From: Lujinxingiaceae bacterium
GTDB taxonomy: Bacteria; Myxococcota_A; Bradymonadia; Bradymonadales; Bradymonadaceae
Assembly: GCA_013697635.1 (NCBI GenBank)
Contig: JACCWM010000006.1
Span: forward strand, 1 to 46,599
Length of the DNA stretch: 46,599 bases
Direction of reading: 5' to 3'
This document shows positions 34,036 to 41,666 of this stretch, piece after piece (positions within the stretch are counted from its first letter, which is position 1; every line of letters starts with the position of its first letter). Below the pieces are notes generated by a model. That model was not told the origin of the DNA and ran no database searches. It saw only the letters and a list, made by a program, of their open reading frames with translations. Made by a program: the position numbers and the translations under genes.

Positions 34036-34057
34036 CCCTCCCCACAAGTGGGGAGGG
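34036..34057 (-). terminator. Hairpin downstream of the hemerythrin gene
   Basis: A perfect 10-bp inverted repeat, CCCTCCCCAC / GTGGGGAGGG (34036-34045 and 34048-34057), with a 2-base loop lies 6 bases after the stop codon of the minus-strand hemerythrin gene. There is no T-run on that strand, so it may act as a 3' stabilising hairpin or an inefficient terminator. Confidence 0.5.
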
Positions 34058-34062
34058 GAACG

Positions 34063-34524
34063 CTAGCGCTCCATGATGTTGACGCGCTCGAGGAGCAGTC
34101 GCTCCTGGTTGATGTGGGCAAAGAAGGCGTATTTGAGCAGGCGCACGTGATCGTTGACGTCGCGAATGCGGCTGTCGCTGTCCGGGCGCTCGAGGCAAAG
34201 CCCGATGGCGACGGCGAGCTCCTCGAGCAGGCCCTCGAGCTCGCGGTGCTGGTCGAGCAGGCGCGCGATCTGGGGCTGCTGGCTCTTGGCAAGGTGGGCG
34301 GCGAGCCACTCAAAGAGGTTGGCCTCTTCGTCGGCCATGTGGCCCAAGATCTCATCGCCAAATTGGCGCGTGTACTGCTCCAACTCCTCGAGGATGCTCG
34401 CGCGATCCTCGCGCACGATGCCCAGCGTGACCGCATGGGCCTCGATCTCCTCGAGCAGGCGGTTCAAGTTGGAGTGGCTGTGGTGGATCTCGTCGGCAAT
34501 GGTTTGCTGGCTTTGATGGTTCAT
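34063..34524 (-). CDS. Hemerythrin-like diiron protein
   Basis: The 153-residue all-helical protein has the HHE cation-binding pattern: DEIHHSHSNLNRLL near the N-terminus, HMADEEANLF in helix 2, LLDQHRELEGLLEEL in helix 3, and HINQERLLLERV in helix 4. These supply His and Glu ligands for a diiron site. Such proteins bind O2 or NO, or act in nitrosative-stress repair (as YtfE/Ric/DnrN do), but this one lacks the N-terminal ScdA domain of that group. Its own promoter carries the FNR-type palindrome shared with the respiratory genes, which supports a role in NO or O2 handling. Confidence 0.8.
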   Translation of the reverse strand: MNHQSQQTIADEIHHSHSNLNRLLEEIEAHAVTLGIVREDRASILEELEQYTRQFGDEILGHMADEEANLFEWLAAHLAKSQQPQIARLLDQHRELEGLLEELAVAIGLCLERPDSDSRIRDVNDHVRLLKYAFFAHINQERLLLERVNIMER

Positions 34525-34571
34525 GCGTTCTTCCTCGGCTGGCAGGTGAGCGGGTTGACCGATCCGGGTTC

Positions 34572-34613
34572 ATTGTGGGCACGTTCAACTGCTGCGTGGC
34601 TGATCTCGATCAT
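34572..34613 (-). promoter_or_regulatory. FNR-type class II promoter of the hemerythrin gene
   Basis: On the minus strand a 14-bp near-palindrome ATGATCGAGATCAG (34600-34613) is followed after 22 bases by CACAAT (34572-34577), a -10-like hexamer. The same box with the same 22-base spacing occurs at 43077-43118 and 45527-45568. The box centre falls at -41.5 if the hexamer is at -12 to -7, the classical class II position for FNR/CRP activators. Confidence 0.65.
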
Positions 34614-34682
34614 GTCGCCTGGCGCTTTGTTCGCGCAAGAGGTGCACGCTCGCAGCCGGCGGCGCACACTTTGCGGCAGCGC

Positions 34683-35387
34683 TCAGTCGCAGCTCGTCGC
34701 CAGCGCCTCGAGCCTTGCGGCGTCGATCACGGTGAAGCCGCGTTTTTCGGTGCGCATGGGCCCCTCTTTGTTCCACTTGCTCATCAGGCGAATCGCCGTT
34801 TCGACGCGCACGTTGATCAGCTCGCAGATGTCGTTTCTCGACAGCGGCAGGTCGATGAAGACGCCCCATGTGCCGTCGTCGAGCTTGACGCGCTTGCCCA
34901 CGGACTCGCTGAATTTGGAGAAGATCAGGGCCAGGCGCTGCTCGGCGCTGCAGACGGTGACCTCGTTCATGCGCTGCACCAGGTCGTGGTTTCGGGCCAT
35001 CATGTTGCGCAAGACGGCCTCGAGCAGCGGCGTGTGGCGCTGAATGGTGCCGTAGAAGTGGCCGCGAAAGATCTCGAGCACGAGGGTGTCTTCGAGCGCG
35101 ATGAGCGAGGCCGGATAGGGGATCTGTTTGTAGACGGCCAGATGGCCCACGGCCTCGTCGGGACCAAAGATGCCCAGGATCACCTCGCGCGCATCACTGC
35201 GGATCTTGACCACCTTGACCTGGCCCTCGATCACGAAGGTAAAGTTCGAGGCCGTCGCGCCCTCGCGCCAGAGATAATCGCCGCGCTCGTAGCGGCGCGA
35301 AATGAAGTAGTCCGCCAGTGGCGCGAGCACGTTGTCGGGCACGTTTTCAAAGAAACTCAGTTCACGCAGCAAAGCTAATTTGTTCAT
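34683..35387 (-). CDS. Crp/Fnr-family transcriptional regulator
   Basis: The 234-residue protein has a cyclic-nucleotide-binding-like beta-roll (VIEGQVKVVKIRSDAREVILGIFGPDEAVGHLAVYKQIPYPAS is the core, about 50-100), a long dimerisation helix (LRNMMARNHDLVQRMNEV) and a C-terminal winged HTH (LPLSRNDICELINVRVETAIRLMSKWNKEG). The recognition helix reads VETAIR, close to FNR's VETISR; the Glu and Arg contact the TGA/TCA half-sites, while Ser is Ile here. It has none of the N-terminal Cys needed for FNR's iron-sulfur cluster, so it may sense NO or heme as Dnr-type regulators do (inference). It is the likely reader of the three shared boxes. Confidence 0.85.
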   Translation of the reverse strand: MNKLALLRELSFFENVPDNVLAPLADYFISRRYERGDYLWREGATASNFTFVIEGQVKVVKIRSDAREVILGIFGPDEAVGHLAVYKQIPYPASLIALEDTLVLEIFRGHFYGTIQRHTPLLEAVLRNMMARNHDLVQRMNEVTVCSAEQRLALIFSKFSESVGKRVKLDDGTWGVFIDLPLSRNDICELINVRVETAIRLMSKWNKEGPMRTEKRGFTVIDAARLEALATSCD

Positions 35388-35390
35388 GAC

Positions 35391-35404
35391 CTGACCATGC
35401 TCAA
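35391..35404 (-). promoter_or_regulatory. Possible Fnr-like site over the regulator's ribosome-binding region
   Basis: On the minus strand TTGAGCATGGTCAG lies 4-17 bases before the start codon of the Crp/Fnr gene. It is TTGA-N6-TCAG, one base from a TTGA-N6-TCAA Fnr/Dnr box. At this place it could only repress, by autoregulation. It differs in core from the three class II boxes, so the call is tentative. Confidence 0.25.
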
Positions 35405-35456
35405 AAGAAGAGTCGAAGACACCGCCCTTGGAGCATGTGCAAGGAGTGGACCAGAG

Positions 35457-35864
35457 CTATCGGCCAAAGCTCTTGATGCGCGGCCACAGATGGATCGCAA
35501 AGCACATGACTCCGCTCGCGGCCAGGGCGGCGGCCAGGGTGTCGAGCCAGGGCCAGGCTGCGGGCCAGGCCGAGAGGCAGCCAGCGAGCGTGGCCGCGCT
35601 GAGTTGGACGATGCTGGCTATCGCGAAAACCTCACGGCCGTGGTTTGTGCGATCGCCAAAGGTAGGAAGGATCCAGTGGGCCACACCGACGATCACGTGC
35701 AGCGTCCAACCGTAGATCAACAAGTGGCGGTGCATGGCCGTGGCGTAGAAGAGCCACGGCGAGAGCATCAGCGCCTTGTTGATGAGCATCAGCGCGCCGG
35801 CGCTAAAGCCAAGGGCCAGGTAGACCAGTGAGAGGCGAAGGGTCCAAAGCGTCAGTGGGGGCAC
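35457..35864 (-). CDS. Small four-helix membrane protein in the respiratory operon
   Basis: The start is a GTG at 35864 with GAGGT about 9 bases upstream, inside the gap after the previous stop at 35870. The 135-residue protein has about four TM helices. The second contains HRHLLIYGWTLHVIVGVAHW, with His residues placed as in heme-copper-oxidase or NnrS-like helix II. It resembles its upstream neighbour (HLFMVGWVTQIIFGVALWMF) in that helix, so the pair may have arisen by duplication or form a heterodimer. A heme-binding or assembly role in the NO-reductase-like complex is inferred; the family is not recognised. Confidence 0.6.
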   Translation of the reverse strand: MPPLTLWTLRLSLVYLALGFSAGALMLINKALMLSPWLFYATAMHRHLLIYGWTLHVIVGVAHWILPTFGDRTNHGREVFAIASIVQLSAATLAGCLSAWPAAWPWLDTLAAALAASGVMCFAIHLWPRIKSFGR

Positions 35865-35869
35865 GTTTG

Positions 35870-36232
35870 CTACCTCACCCTCGGCCAGATCGCCACGATG
35901 AAGGCCATGCCCGCCAGCCACTGCAAGACGGCCGAGGCGACCACGAGCGCCGGATAGTCGACGGCATAAGGCTCGGCCACGAGGCGCAAGAGCAGGCCCA
36001 GATTGAGCGCGATCAAACACACGAGCTCGAGCGCAGTGGGCCTGGCGGGCTTTTTGACGCCCTTGGGCCGGGGAAACATCCACAGCGCGACGCCAAAGAT
36101 GATCTGGGTGACCCAGCCCACCATGAACAGGTGCAAGACGGCCGGGCTTGCCAGGCCGAAGACGCCCAGCGACAGCGCCAGGACCATGTAGATCAGGGCG
36201 GCGCGCACGAACAGCTTGGAGATCGTTGGCAT
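35870..36232 (-). CDS. Small four-helix membrane protein, neighbour paralogue-like
   Basis: The ATG at 36232 overlaps the upstream TGA (TGATG), so it is coupled to the cytochrome b fusion gene. The 120-residue protein has about four TM helices. The helix VLHLFMVGWVTQIIFGVALW keeps the H...GW...I.GVA.W pattern seen in the following gene, and WMFPR/WILPT follows in each. It looks like a truncated heme-copper-oxidase-type helix hairpin. Probably an accessory subunit or heme-handling factor of the operon. Function not proven by sequence. Confidence 0.6.
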   Translation of the reverse strand: MPTISKLFVRAALIYMVLALSLGVFGLASPAVLHLFMVGWVTQIIFGVALWMFPRPKGVKKPARPTALELVCLIALNLGLLLRLVAEPYAVDYPALVVASAVLQWLAGMAFIVAIWPRVR

Positions 36233-38304
36233 CAGTGCCACTCGAATTGGTGGTCGTGCTCGAAGATGACCACGGTGCGTTTTCCGGGCTCGGCGGTGAC
36301 GTGCCGGCTGGCGCGGTAGGCGAAATGGTCGGGATCGTGGCCGTCGGCGATCTCGACGACGACCTCGTGGGTGCCGGGCGCAAGGTGCACGGTCTCGACG
36401 GCCACGGCCGGCCCGTCGCGGGTGATACCGCGGGGGCGGTACTCGCGCAAGAGCACAGGCTCGGCGTCGACGAGCACGCGAAGGCGCACGGCGGCGCGCT
36501 CGCGGCTGCACTCGACGGCCTTTTGCATGTGTCGGGGCCGCCGGGCGAGCTCTTCGTCTGTGAGCGTGCGGCAGTTATCGCTGATGGCGCCGTGGTGTTT
36601 GAGCGAGATGACGAGCTGGGGCTGCCAGGTCGGCGGCGCGGGGTAGCGCGCATCGCTTGCCACAAAGAGCACGAGGCCCAAACAGGCGGCCACGAGCACG
36701 CCGGCTGCGCCTTGTCGCGCGGCGCTTGGCGTGCGATTTCGCACAAGCGCGGCTTTGGCGCTCTTTTTGAGCAGCTCGGCGGTGCGCAGCAGCTCGGTCG
36801 GGCGCGTGCGGTCGAACTGCACAAAGTGCACGCGCTCGGCGTCGATCTTGTCGCGCCGAAGCTCGGGCTCGCGCACGCCCTCGAGGCGCTCACCGGTCCA
36901 CTTGACGCCCTCGCGGTAGCCCGGGTCCGAGCTGCTGCAGCCGACGACGAGGATGCCGGCCGCGCCCCGGCGAAGGGCGCGCTCGATGGTCAGCGCGTTG
37001 ACCCAGCCCGAGCAGGGAACGGCCATGACCCGGTAGGCCGGCAGCTCCAGGCAGCGCCCGCTCTTCTCGTCGATCGTAAAGAAGGCCGCGGCCGACTCCG
37101 CGCACAAAAAGGCGAGCAGCGGCTCCTCGCCGCCGGCCAAAACGTCGTCGATCCAGGCGTCGATGCCCTTTCGAATCTGCTGGGTGGGCAGCCAGTCCAG
37201 CGCGATGCCGCCCGGGTTGCAAGAGCCCACGCAGATGCCACAGCCCACACAGCGCTCGGGGTCGACCTGGGCCACGAGCGGGTATTTGTTGCTGTTATCG
37301 AGGCGGTGCACGATCACGATCGCGTCGTAGGGGCAGTCCTGGGCGCACTGCGTGCAGCCGTTGCAAAGCCCGGGATTGACCACAGCCGCGCGGATTTTGG
37401 TGCGGCGCATCCACCAGGGCGCCGAGAGCACGACGATGCTCACGACCAAAAACACGGCCCACAACAGCCCGCCCGAGAGCCTGTCGGTGAGCAGTACGGG
37501 CAGCAGATACCAGGCATCGATCGTAAAGTGGGCCGGCTGCACGGCCATGTCGGCCACGGCCGCGCTCTCGACCGGGAGCAGCCGGCCCAGCACGAGCGTT
37601 GCGCCAACGACCCACAAGCTCATCGTGCGCCCGGTCACAAAGCGCGGCCGGGCGACGCGGGCGATGTGCAGCCACAGCGGCAGCGCCATGGCCAGCGGGA
37701 TGAGCATGTGGGCAAAGAAGACGACGAAGAAAAATAGCGAGCTGACGTGGCTGTCGGCCAAGTAAGTGCGTGAGAGCGGGTCGGCAAAGATCGGCACCAG
37801 ATCGAGCAGCTTGGCCGTGCCGATGGCGACCTGTTGGCCGCGCACATCCCAGACCAACCAGTAGCCCAGCCAGCCAACCAGCCATAGCAAGAAGAGCAAG
37901 AACATGCCGGTGATCCAGGCCAACCAGCGTGCGCCGGTGAAGCGCCGCCCAAAGAAGAGCTTGCAGGCGTGCAGCAGCACAAAGAACAGGCAGGCGTCAC
38001 TGCTGTAGCGGTGCACCGAGCGAAGCCAGCCGGCCGTCCATGGGTGCTGGGCCATCAGCTCGACGCTAAGATAGGCCTGGTGCACGCTGGGCCTATACCA
38101 GATCAAGAGCGCGATGCCCGAGACGAGCGCGATCAAAAAACTCGTCGTCGCGATCGCCCCCGTCTGGGCAAAGGGGTTTAAGTGGGCCGGGAGCACACGC
38201 TCGACGAGGCGGTCGAGGCGCAAAAACAGTCCGTCGACCGCGCGCAGGGTGCGCTCAGCGCGTACGGCGGGTGCGGCGCTGGCTTGCTGGACGCTCTTGG
38301 ACAT
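36232..38304 (-). CDS. Cytochrome b / two [4Fe-4S] ferredoxin / MvhD-like fusion protein
   Basis: This is a 690-residue fusion. Residues 1-220 are a cytochrome b N-terminal domain with two His pairs spaced for two b hemes: His in SVHRYSS and LLHACKLF (14 apart), and DSHVSS and FAHMLIP (13 apart). More TM helices follow. Then come two ferredoxin motifs, CNGCTQCAQDCP and CVGCGICVGSCNP (about 310-360). A MvhD/FrhD-like module (about 390-510) keeps FLC, VPCSG and VVGCSS but has lost the other Cys of the [2Fe-2S] site. A last TM segment and an exported beta domain ending FEHDHQFEWH complete it. It likely moves electrons from quinol or ferredoxin to the operon's reductase (inference). It starts 6 bases after the SCO gene. 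Confidence 0.75.
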   Translation of the reverse strand: MSKSVQQASAAPAVRAERTLRAVDGLFLRLDRLVERVLPAHLNPFAQTGAIATTSFLIALVSGIALLIWYRPSVHQAYLSVELMAQHPWTAGWLRSVHRYSSDACLFFVLLHACKLFFGRRFTGARWLAWITGMFLLFLLWLVGWLGYWLVWDVRGQQVAIGTAKLLDLVPIFADPLSRTYLADSHVSSLFFFVVFFAHMLIPLAMALPLWLHIARVARPRFVTGRTMSLWVVGATLVLGRLLPVESAAVADMAVQPAHFTIDAWYLLPVLLTDRLSGGLLWAVFLVVSIVVLSAPWWMRRTKIRAAVVNPGLCNGCTQCAQDCPYDAIVIVHRLDNSNKYPLVAQVDPERCVGCGICVGSCNPGGIALDWLPTQQIRKGIDAWIDDVLAGGEEPLLAFLCAESAAAFFTIDEKSGRCLELPAYRVMAVPCSGWVNALTIERALRRGAAGILVVGCSSSDPGYREGVKWTGERLEGVREPELRRDKIDAERVHFVQFDRTRPTELLRTAELLKKSAKAALVRNRTPSAARQGAAGVLVAACLGLVLFVASDARYPAPPTWQPQLVISLKHHGAISDNCRTLTDEELARRPRHMQKAVECSRERAAVRLRVLVDAEPVLLREYRPRGITRDGPAVAVETVHLAPGTHEVVVEIADGHDPDHFAYRASRHVTAEPGKRTVVIFEHDHQFEWH

Positions 38305-38310
38305 GCTCGC

Positions 38311-39273
38311 TCACCTGGTCAATGCCACGGCCGTGGGTGGCGAGATTTCGGCCAGAAGAACCGAGAGCGCGGTGTCCAGCCATTCGCTGGTGCGCTCGTT
38401 GAGCGAGAGGCGATAGGCGATGCGGCCTTCGGCGTCGATCAGCACGTAGAGATTGGAGTGGTCGATCTCGCCGGTCTCCTTGTTGGGGATGCGCGAGATG
38501 CTCAGCTTGTCGAGCACGGAGTTGACTACGGCCGGCTCGCCGCCGACGAAGTTGTACAGCGGGGCGCCCACGCCGTGGCGCTGCGCCATGCTCTCCAGGC
38601 GCAGGCGATCGTCGCCCTCGGGATCGAGGGTGATCGCGACGATCGCGAGCTTGTCGCGCGCTTCGGGTGCGAGCTGGGCTGTGGCCTCCTTGAGCTTGGT
38701 CATGATCAGCGGGCAGCTGCCAAAGCAGGTCGCATAGACGCCGGTCAAGATCACGACCTTGCCGCGAAGCGCGTCGAGGGTCACCACCTCGCCATCCTGG
38801 TTGACCAGCGAGAAGGCTGGCGGCACCAGTGTCGTGCGAAGGCGCTCGGCCGGAAAAGGGTACTGGCTGGTGTCGCCCTCGGTGGGGCCAAGCAGCGCAA
38901 AGACGCCGGTGATCAGCAACACCGTGATCAAGGCAAAGCCGGAGACGAGCGCCACCGAATTGCGGTGCTCGTGCCAGGCGTCACGAAGCGGCTTGAACCA
39001 GATGTAGCCGATCATCGCGCCCATCAAGAGCGGTTGGGTGAGCATCACGGCGACATAAAACCAGTCCATGGTGCTCGTCGCCGGATCATAGTTGAAGCAC
39101 CAGGTCTTGAACTCGCGGGCAAAGAGGCCCAGGCCGCTGTCGCCCGAGGGCACGACGAGCAGCACGCTCAATAAGAGCTCGAAGAACAACAGCAGTGCCA
39201 GGGCGAAGGCGGCAAAGCGCCACTCGGAAAAACTCTCCATCGTCCAGTTTACAAGTGCTTTCAAGTGTTTCAT
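38311..39273 (-). CDS. SCO1/SenC copper chaperone fused to N-terminal membrane domain
   Basis: This 320-residue protein has three TM helices in the first 130 residues: FAAFALALLLFFELLLSVLL, one beginning WFYVAVMLTQPLL, and ALITVLLITGVFALLG. A periplasmic thioredoxin-fold SCO domain follows, with CxxxC in VYATCFGSCPLIM and the distal His in DHSNLYVL, the three copper ligands of Sco proteins. Sco inserts copper into the CuA site of subunit II, encoded two genes upstream (40982-41506), so the operon contains its own assembly factor. The membrane extension beyond a single anchor is unusual. Start and stop fit tightly between neighbours (3 and 6 bases). Confidence 0.85.
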   Translation of the reverse strand: MKHLKALVNWTMESFSEWRFAAFALALLLFFELLLSVLLVVPSGDSGLGLFAREFKTWCFNYDPATSTMDWFYVAVMLTQPLLMGAMIGYIWFKPLRDAWHEHRNSVALVSGFALITVLLITGVFALLGPTEGDTSQYPFPAERLRTTLVPPAFSLVNQDGEVVTLDALRGKVVILTGVYATCFGSCPLIMTKLKEATAQLAPEARDKLAIVAITLDPEGDDRLRLESMAQRHGVGAPLYNFVGGEPAVVNSVLDKLSISRIPNKETGEIDHSNLYVLIDAEGRIAYRLSLNERTSEWLDTALSVLLAEISPPTAVALTR

Positions 39274-39276
39274 CGA

Positions 39277-40971
39277 TCACCTCACATGCCAGACGTCGGC
39301 CAAAGCGCCCCAGTTGGCGAAGTAGTACACGGCAAAGGCCACGAGCAAGATGACCACGAGCGTCATCGCGCCGGGGGTGTTGTGCGGATCGACCTCGCGC
39401 TCGGCCTCGGCGCCGATCTTGGTGATCGTCTTGGGTACGCCCCAACAAGCCATGGGCCGGCCCTTGTTGGACTTGCCGATGAGCAGGGTGCCCACGGTGA
39501 GCAGCACGAAGATCAGCAGGCCGGTGAAGGCCAAGATGCCGCCGATGCCGAGCAGGCCGAGCATCATGTGCGTCGAGGCGCCGTAGACGCCGGCCGCCTC
39601 GATGTCCCAGGTGCGCCGGGCCACGCCCTCGGAGCCGGCAAAGGACATTCCAAACGACATCAGCGTGATGCCTCCGCCAAAGAGATAGGGCTGAATGCGC
39701 GCCAGCGGGCGAGCGATGTAGTCCTTTTGGAAGATCAGGGGCACCACGTAGTAGGCAAGGCCCATGAAGGCCAGCGTCGTGCCGCCCACGACCGTGGCGT
39801 GAAAGTGGCCCGGGATGCGCAGCGTGTTGTGGGCGATGATGTTGATCTGCTGAGTGCCCAGCGTCACGCCGGTGATGCCGCCGATAAATCCAAAGATCAC
39901 CAGCGAGAGGAAGAAGGCCGAGAAGCCCGGATTCCTCCACGGCGCGTTGAGCAGCCAGTCGAAGACGCCGCGCGTATAACCCTTGAGGCGCATGCCGATC
40001 TCGACCGAGGCCGGTACGGTGAAGGCGTGGATCATCGAGGCTAGCACCGCCAAATACATGGCATAGGAGGTGTTCCAGATCTTCCAGCCGGCGCCTACGC
40101 CCGGATCGACGAGCAGATGGTGGGCCGAGGCCAGGTTGATGAACAAGATGTAGAGCACGAAGGCCGCGCGACAGACAAACTCGTTGGGCGCGCGCGCCCC
40201 CGTGGTCAGCGTGGCGAGCAGATACCACACGGCGACCATGGCCGTGACGTTGACCTGCTGGCTGGTGTGTCCCAGGCCCCACCAGATCAGGCGGTACCAC
40301 ATCGGATCGGGCTCGGGCGTCAGCCCCAGCGAGAAGGTGAAGACCGGGATCAGGGCGAGCGCGCCGTGGCCGACGGCGACCACGGCGATGATCGCCGCGG
40401 CCGTGGCGCCAAAGGTCACCAGCGGCACCGAGCCCGCATAAGTCTTGTCGCGCCGGGCGATGTAGAGCGTGCCAAAGAAGTTGAAGACGCCGAGCAGCGC
40501 GCCCACGGCGAACAAGATGATGCCCAGATAAAAGAGCGGGTGGGCCAGCAGCGGCAGATACGAGGTCAAGAGCACGTCGGCCTTGCCCATCAAGATCACC
40601 GAGTTGGTCATCACCGCGCCGCTTACCATCAGGACAAACGACGCCCAGGCCAGGTGCTTGCTGAACAGCCGCGAGTTCAAAAGCGTGGTGCAGGCAAAGT
40701 ACAAGATGCCGATTTCCATGAAGAGCAGCCAGAAGATCAGCATGTTGATGCCGTGCAGCGTGAGCACGCGGTAGAACCACTCCGGTCCGAGCAGATGCAC
40801 CGTCTGCCAGCGGGTCAGGGCCAAGAGCAGCGCGGCGATGCCTCCCACGAGCAGGAAGACCACGGCGCACACGGCGTTGAGGCGAATGAAGAATTCGGCG
40901 CCCTTGAAGACCGGCAGCCCGGTGGTATCGCAGGTGCGAAGCTCAGTGGTGTTGGATTGCAATGTGGTCAT
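39277..40971 (-). CDS. Heme-copper oxidase superfamily subunit I, probable NO reductase (eNOR-like)
   Basis: This 564-residue protein has about 12-14 TM helices and all heme and copper histidines: His73 (TLHGIN), His235 (GLGHTSQQVN), His284-285 (SAHHLLVD), His389 and His391 (PGHFHATV). True O2-reducing A/B oxidases have HPEVY or HPIVY, with a Tyr four residues after the first CuB His. Here the motif is HTSQQ, with Gln at +3 and +4 and no Tyr. Loss of this Tyr is the mark of heme-copper-derived NO reductases, including the eNOR and related groups. Together with CuA subunit II, SCO, hemerythrin and an Fnr regulator, NO reduction at the cell membrane is the best guess; low-level oxidase activity is not excluded. 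Confidence 0.75.
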   Translation of the reverse strand: MTTLQSNTTELRTCDTTGLPVFKGAEFFIRLNAVCAVVFLLVGGIAALLLALTRWQTVHLLGPEWFYRVLTLHGINMLIFWLLFMEIGILYFACTTLLNSRLFSKHLAWASFVLMVSGAVMTNSVILMGKADVLLTSYLPLLAHPLFYLGIILFAVGALLGVFNFFGTLYIARRDKTYAGSVPLVTFGATAAAIIAVVAVGHGALALIPVFTFSLGLTPEPDPMWYRLIWWGLGHTSQQVNVTAMVAVWYLLATLTTGARAPNEFVCRAAFVLYILFINLASAHHLLVDPGVGAGWKIWNTSYAMYLAVLASMIHAFTVPASVEIGMRLKGYTRGVFDWLLNAPWRNPGFSAFFLSLVIFGFIGGITGVTLGTQQINIIAHNTLRIPGHFHATVVGGTTLAFMGLAYYVVPLIFQKDYIARPLARIQPYLFGGGITLMSFGMSFAGSEGVARRTWDIEAAGVYGASTHMMLGLLGIGGILAFTGLLIFVLLTVGTLLIGKSNKGRPMACWGVPKTITKIGAEAEREVDPHNTPGAMTLVVILLVAFAVYYFANWGALADVWHVR

Positions 40972-40981
40972 TTTGTCACCC

Positions 40982-41506
40982 CTATTCGACGAAGATCTTG
41001 CCGATCATGCCGTGATGACCAATGCCGCAGAACTCGTTACAGACGACGGTGTACTCGCCGGCCTGAGTCGGGGTGATGGTCAAGACGTGGTCATAGCCGG
41101 GCACGACTTGGAAGTTCATGTTCATGGGTTGCAGTGAGAAACCGTGCTGCAAGTCCATCGAGGACAGATGCAGCCGGTAAGTCTCGCCGACGCGAAGTTT
41201 CAAGAAGGGATACCAACTCCACATGCGCCCGAGCATGTAGGCGTCACCGCCGGGCGGCGCCTCGACGATCGGCGTGCCGTTGTGGGTGCCGACCTGGTTG
41301 GCCGCCACAAAGCGGTCGACGCGCTCGGAGAAGGCCGCAGGCGTCGTGGCATAGGACTCGCCGGTGCTGTTTTGTTTACCCTTGAAGTGCCACAGCGGCA
41401 TCATGATGAAGAGCACGATGCACCAGGCGAACGCCATACCGAGCCAGACGCGCTCGTGTCCGCTGGGAGCCTGGAACCAATCTTTGGGCGGTGCGGTGAT
41501 GCTCAT
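40982..41506 (-). CDS. Cytochrome c oxidase subunit II-type CuA protein
   Basis: The ATG at 41506 has GGAGG 8 bases upstream. The 174-residue protein has one TM helix (GMAFAWCIVLFIMMPLW, about 23-39) and a cupredoxin domain. The CuA ligands are complete: His121 (DLQHGF), then Cys156, Glu158, Cys160, His164 and Met167 in CNEFCGIGHHGM. It accepts electrons from cytochrome c (a candidate is encoded at 44995-45453) and passes them to the catalytic subunit next door. Single-TM subunit II plus cytochrome c is the layout of ba3-type and eNOR-type enzymes. It starts 13 bases after the small membrane peptide gene. Confidence 0.88.
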   Translation of the reverse strand: MSITAPPKDWFQAPSGHERVWLGMAFAWCIVLFIMMPLWHFKGKQNSTGESYATTPAAFSERVDRFVAANQVGTHNGTPIVEAPPGGDAYMLGRMWSWYPFLKLRVGETYRLHLSSMDLQHGFSLQPMNMNFQVVPGYDHVLTITPTQAGEYTVVCNEFCGIGHHGMIGKIFVE

Positions 41507-41519
41507 GGACGACCTCCGT

Positions 41520-41666
41520 TCAGGGAAGTTGGGCCGGTGCGATGGCCGAGATCTCGACCCAGCCCCACACGGTGTAAGAGAGCACGGGAATGACAAGCCC
41601 CAGCACGAGCAGCAGCCAGGGGTTGTCCATCAGTTTTTGTACGGGGTGAATCTTGGGTTCTTCCAT
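41520..41666 (-). CDS. 48-residue single-helix membrane peptide of the reductase operon
   Basis: This short frame is easily missed. ATG at 41666 with AGGAG 6 bases upstream, TGA at 41520. It codes 48 residues: a charged head MEEPKIHPVQKLMD, one TM helix WLLLVLGLVIPVLSYTVWGW, and a tail VEISAIAPAQLP. It overlaps the 3' end of the upstream heme-copper-like gene by 37 bases and ends 13 bases before subunit II. Good RBS, helix composition and tight spacing support a real gene, comparable to the small extra subunits (such as subunit IIa of ba3 oxidase). Function unknown. Confidence 0.7.
   Translation of the reverse strand: MEEPKIHPVQKLMDNPWLLLVLGLVIPVLSYTVWGWVEISAIAPAQLP

Noticed and set aside
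34063-34524. Ric/YtfE iron-sulfur repair protein
   Set aside because: The hemerythrin motifs are present but the N-terminal ScdA-type Cys domain is absent, and the length of 153 residues is too short.
35865-36893. Upstream extension of the 135-residue membrane protein to a 478-residue protein
   Set aside because: The extra part is Arg/Pro/Ser-rich, antisense-like, and overlaps two better genes; the GTG at 35864 has a proper ribosome site.
39086-40870. 594-codon frame overlapping the heme-copper subunit I gene
   Set aside because: It runs out of frame with a gene that has all conserved oxidase histidines, and its product is rich in Arg, Gly and His without domain pattern.
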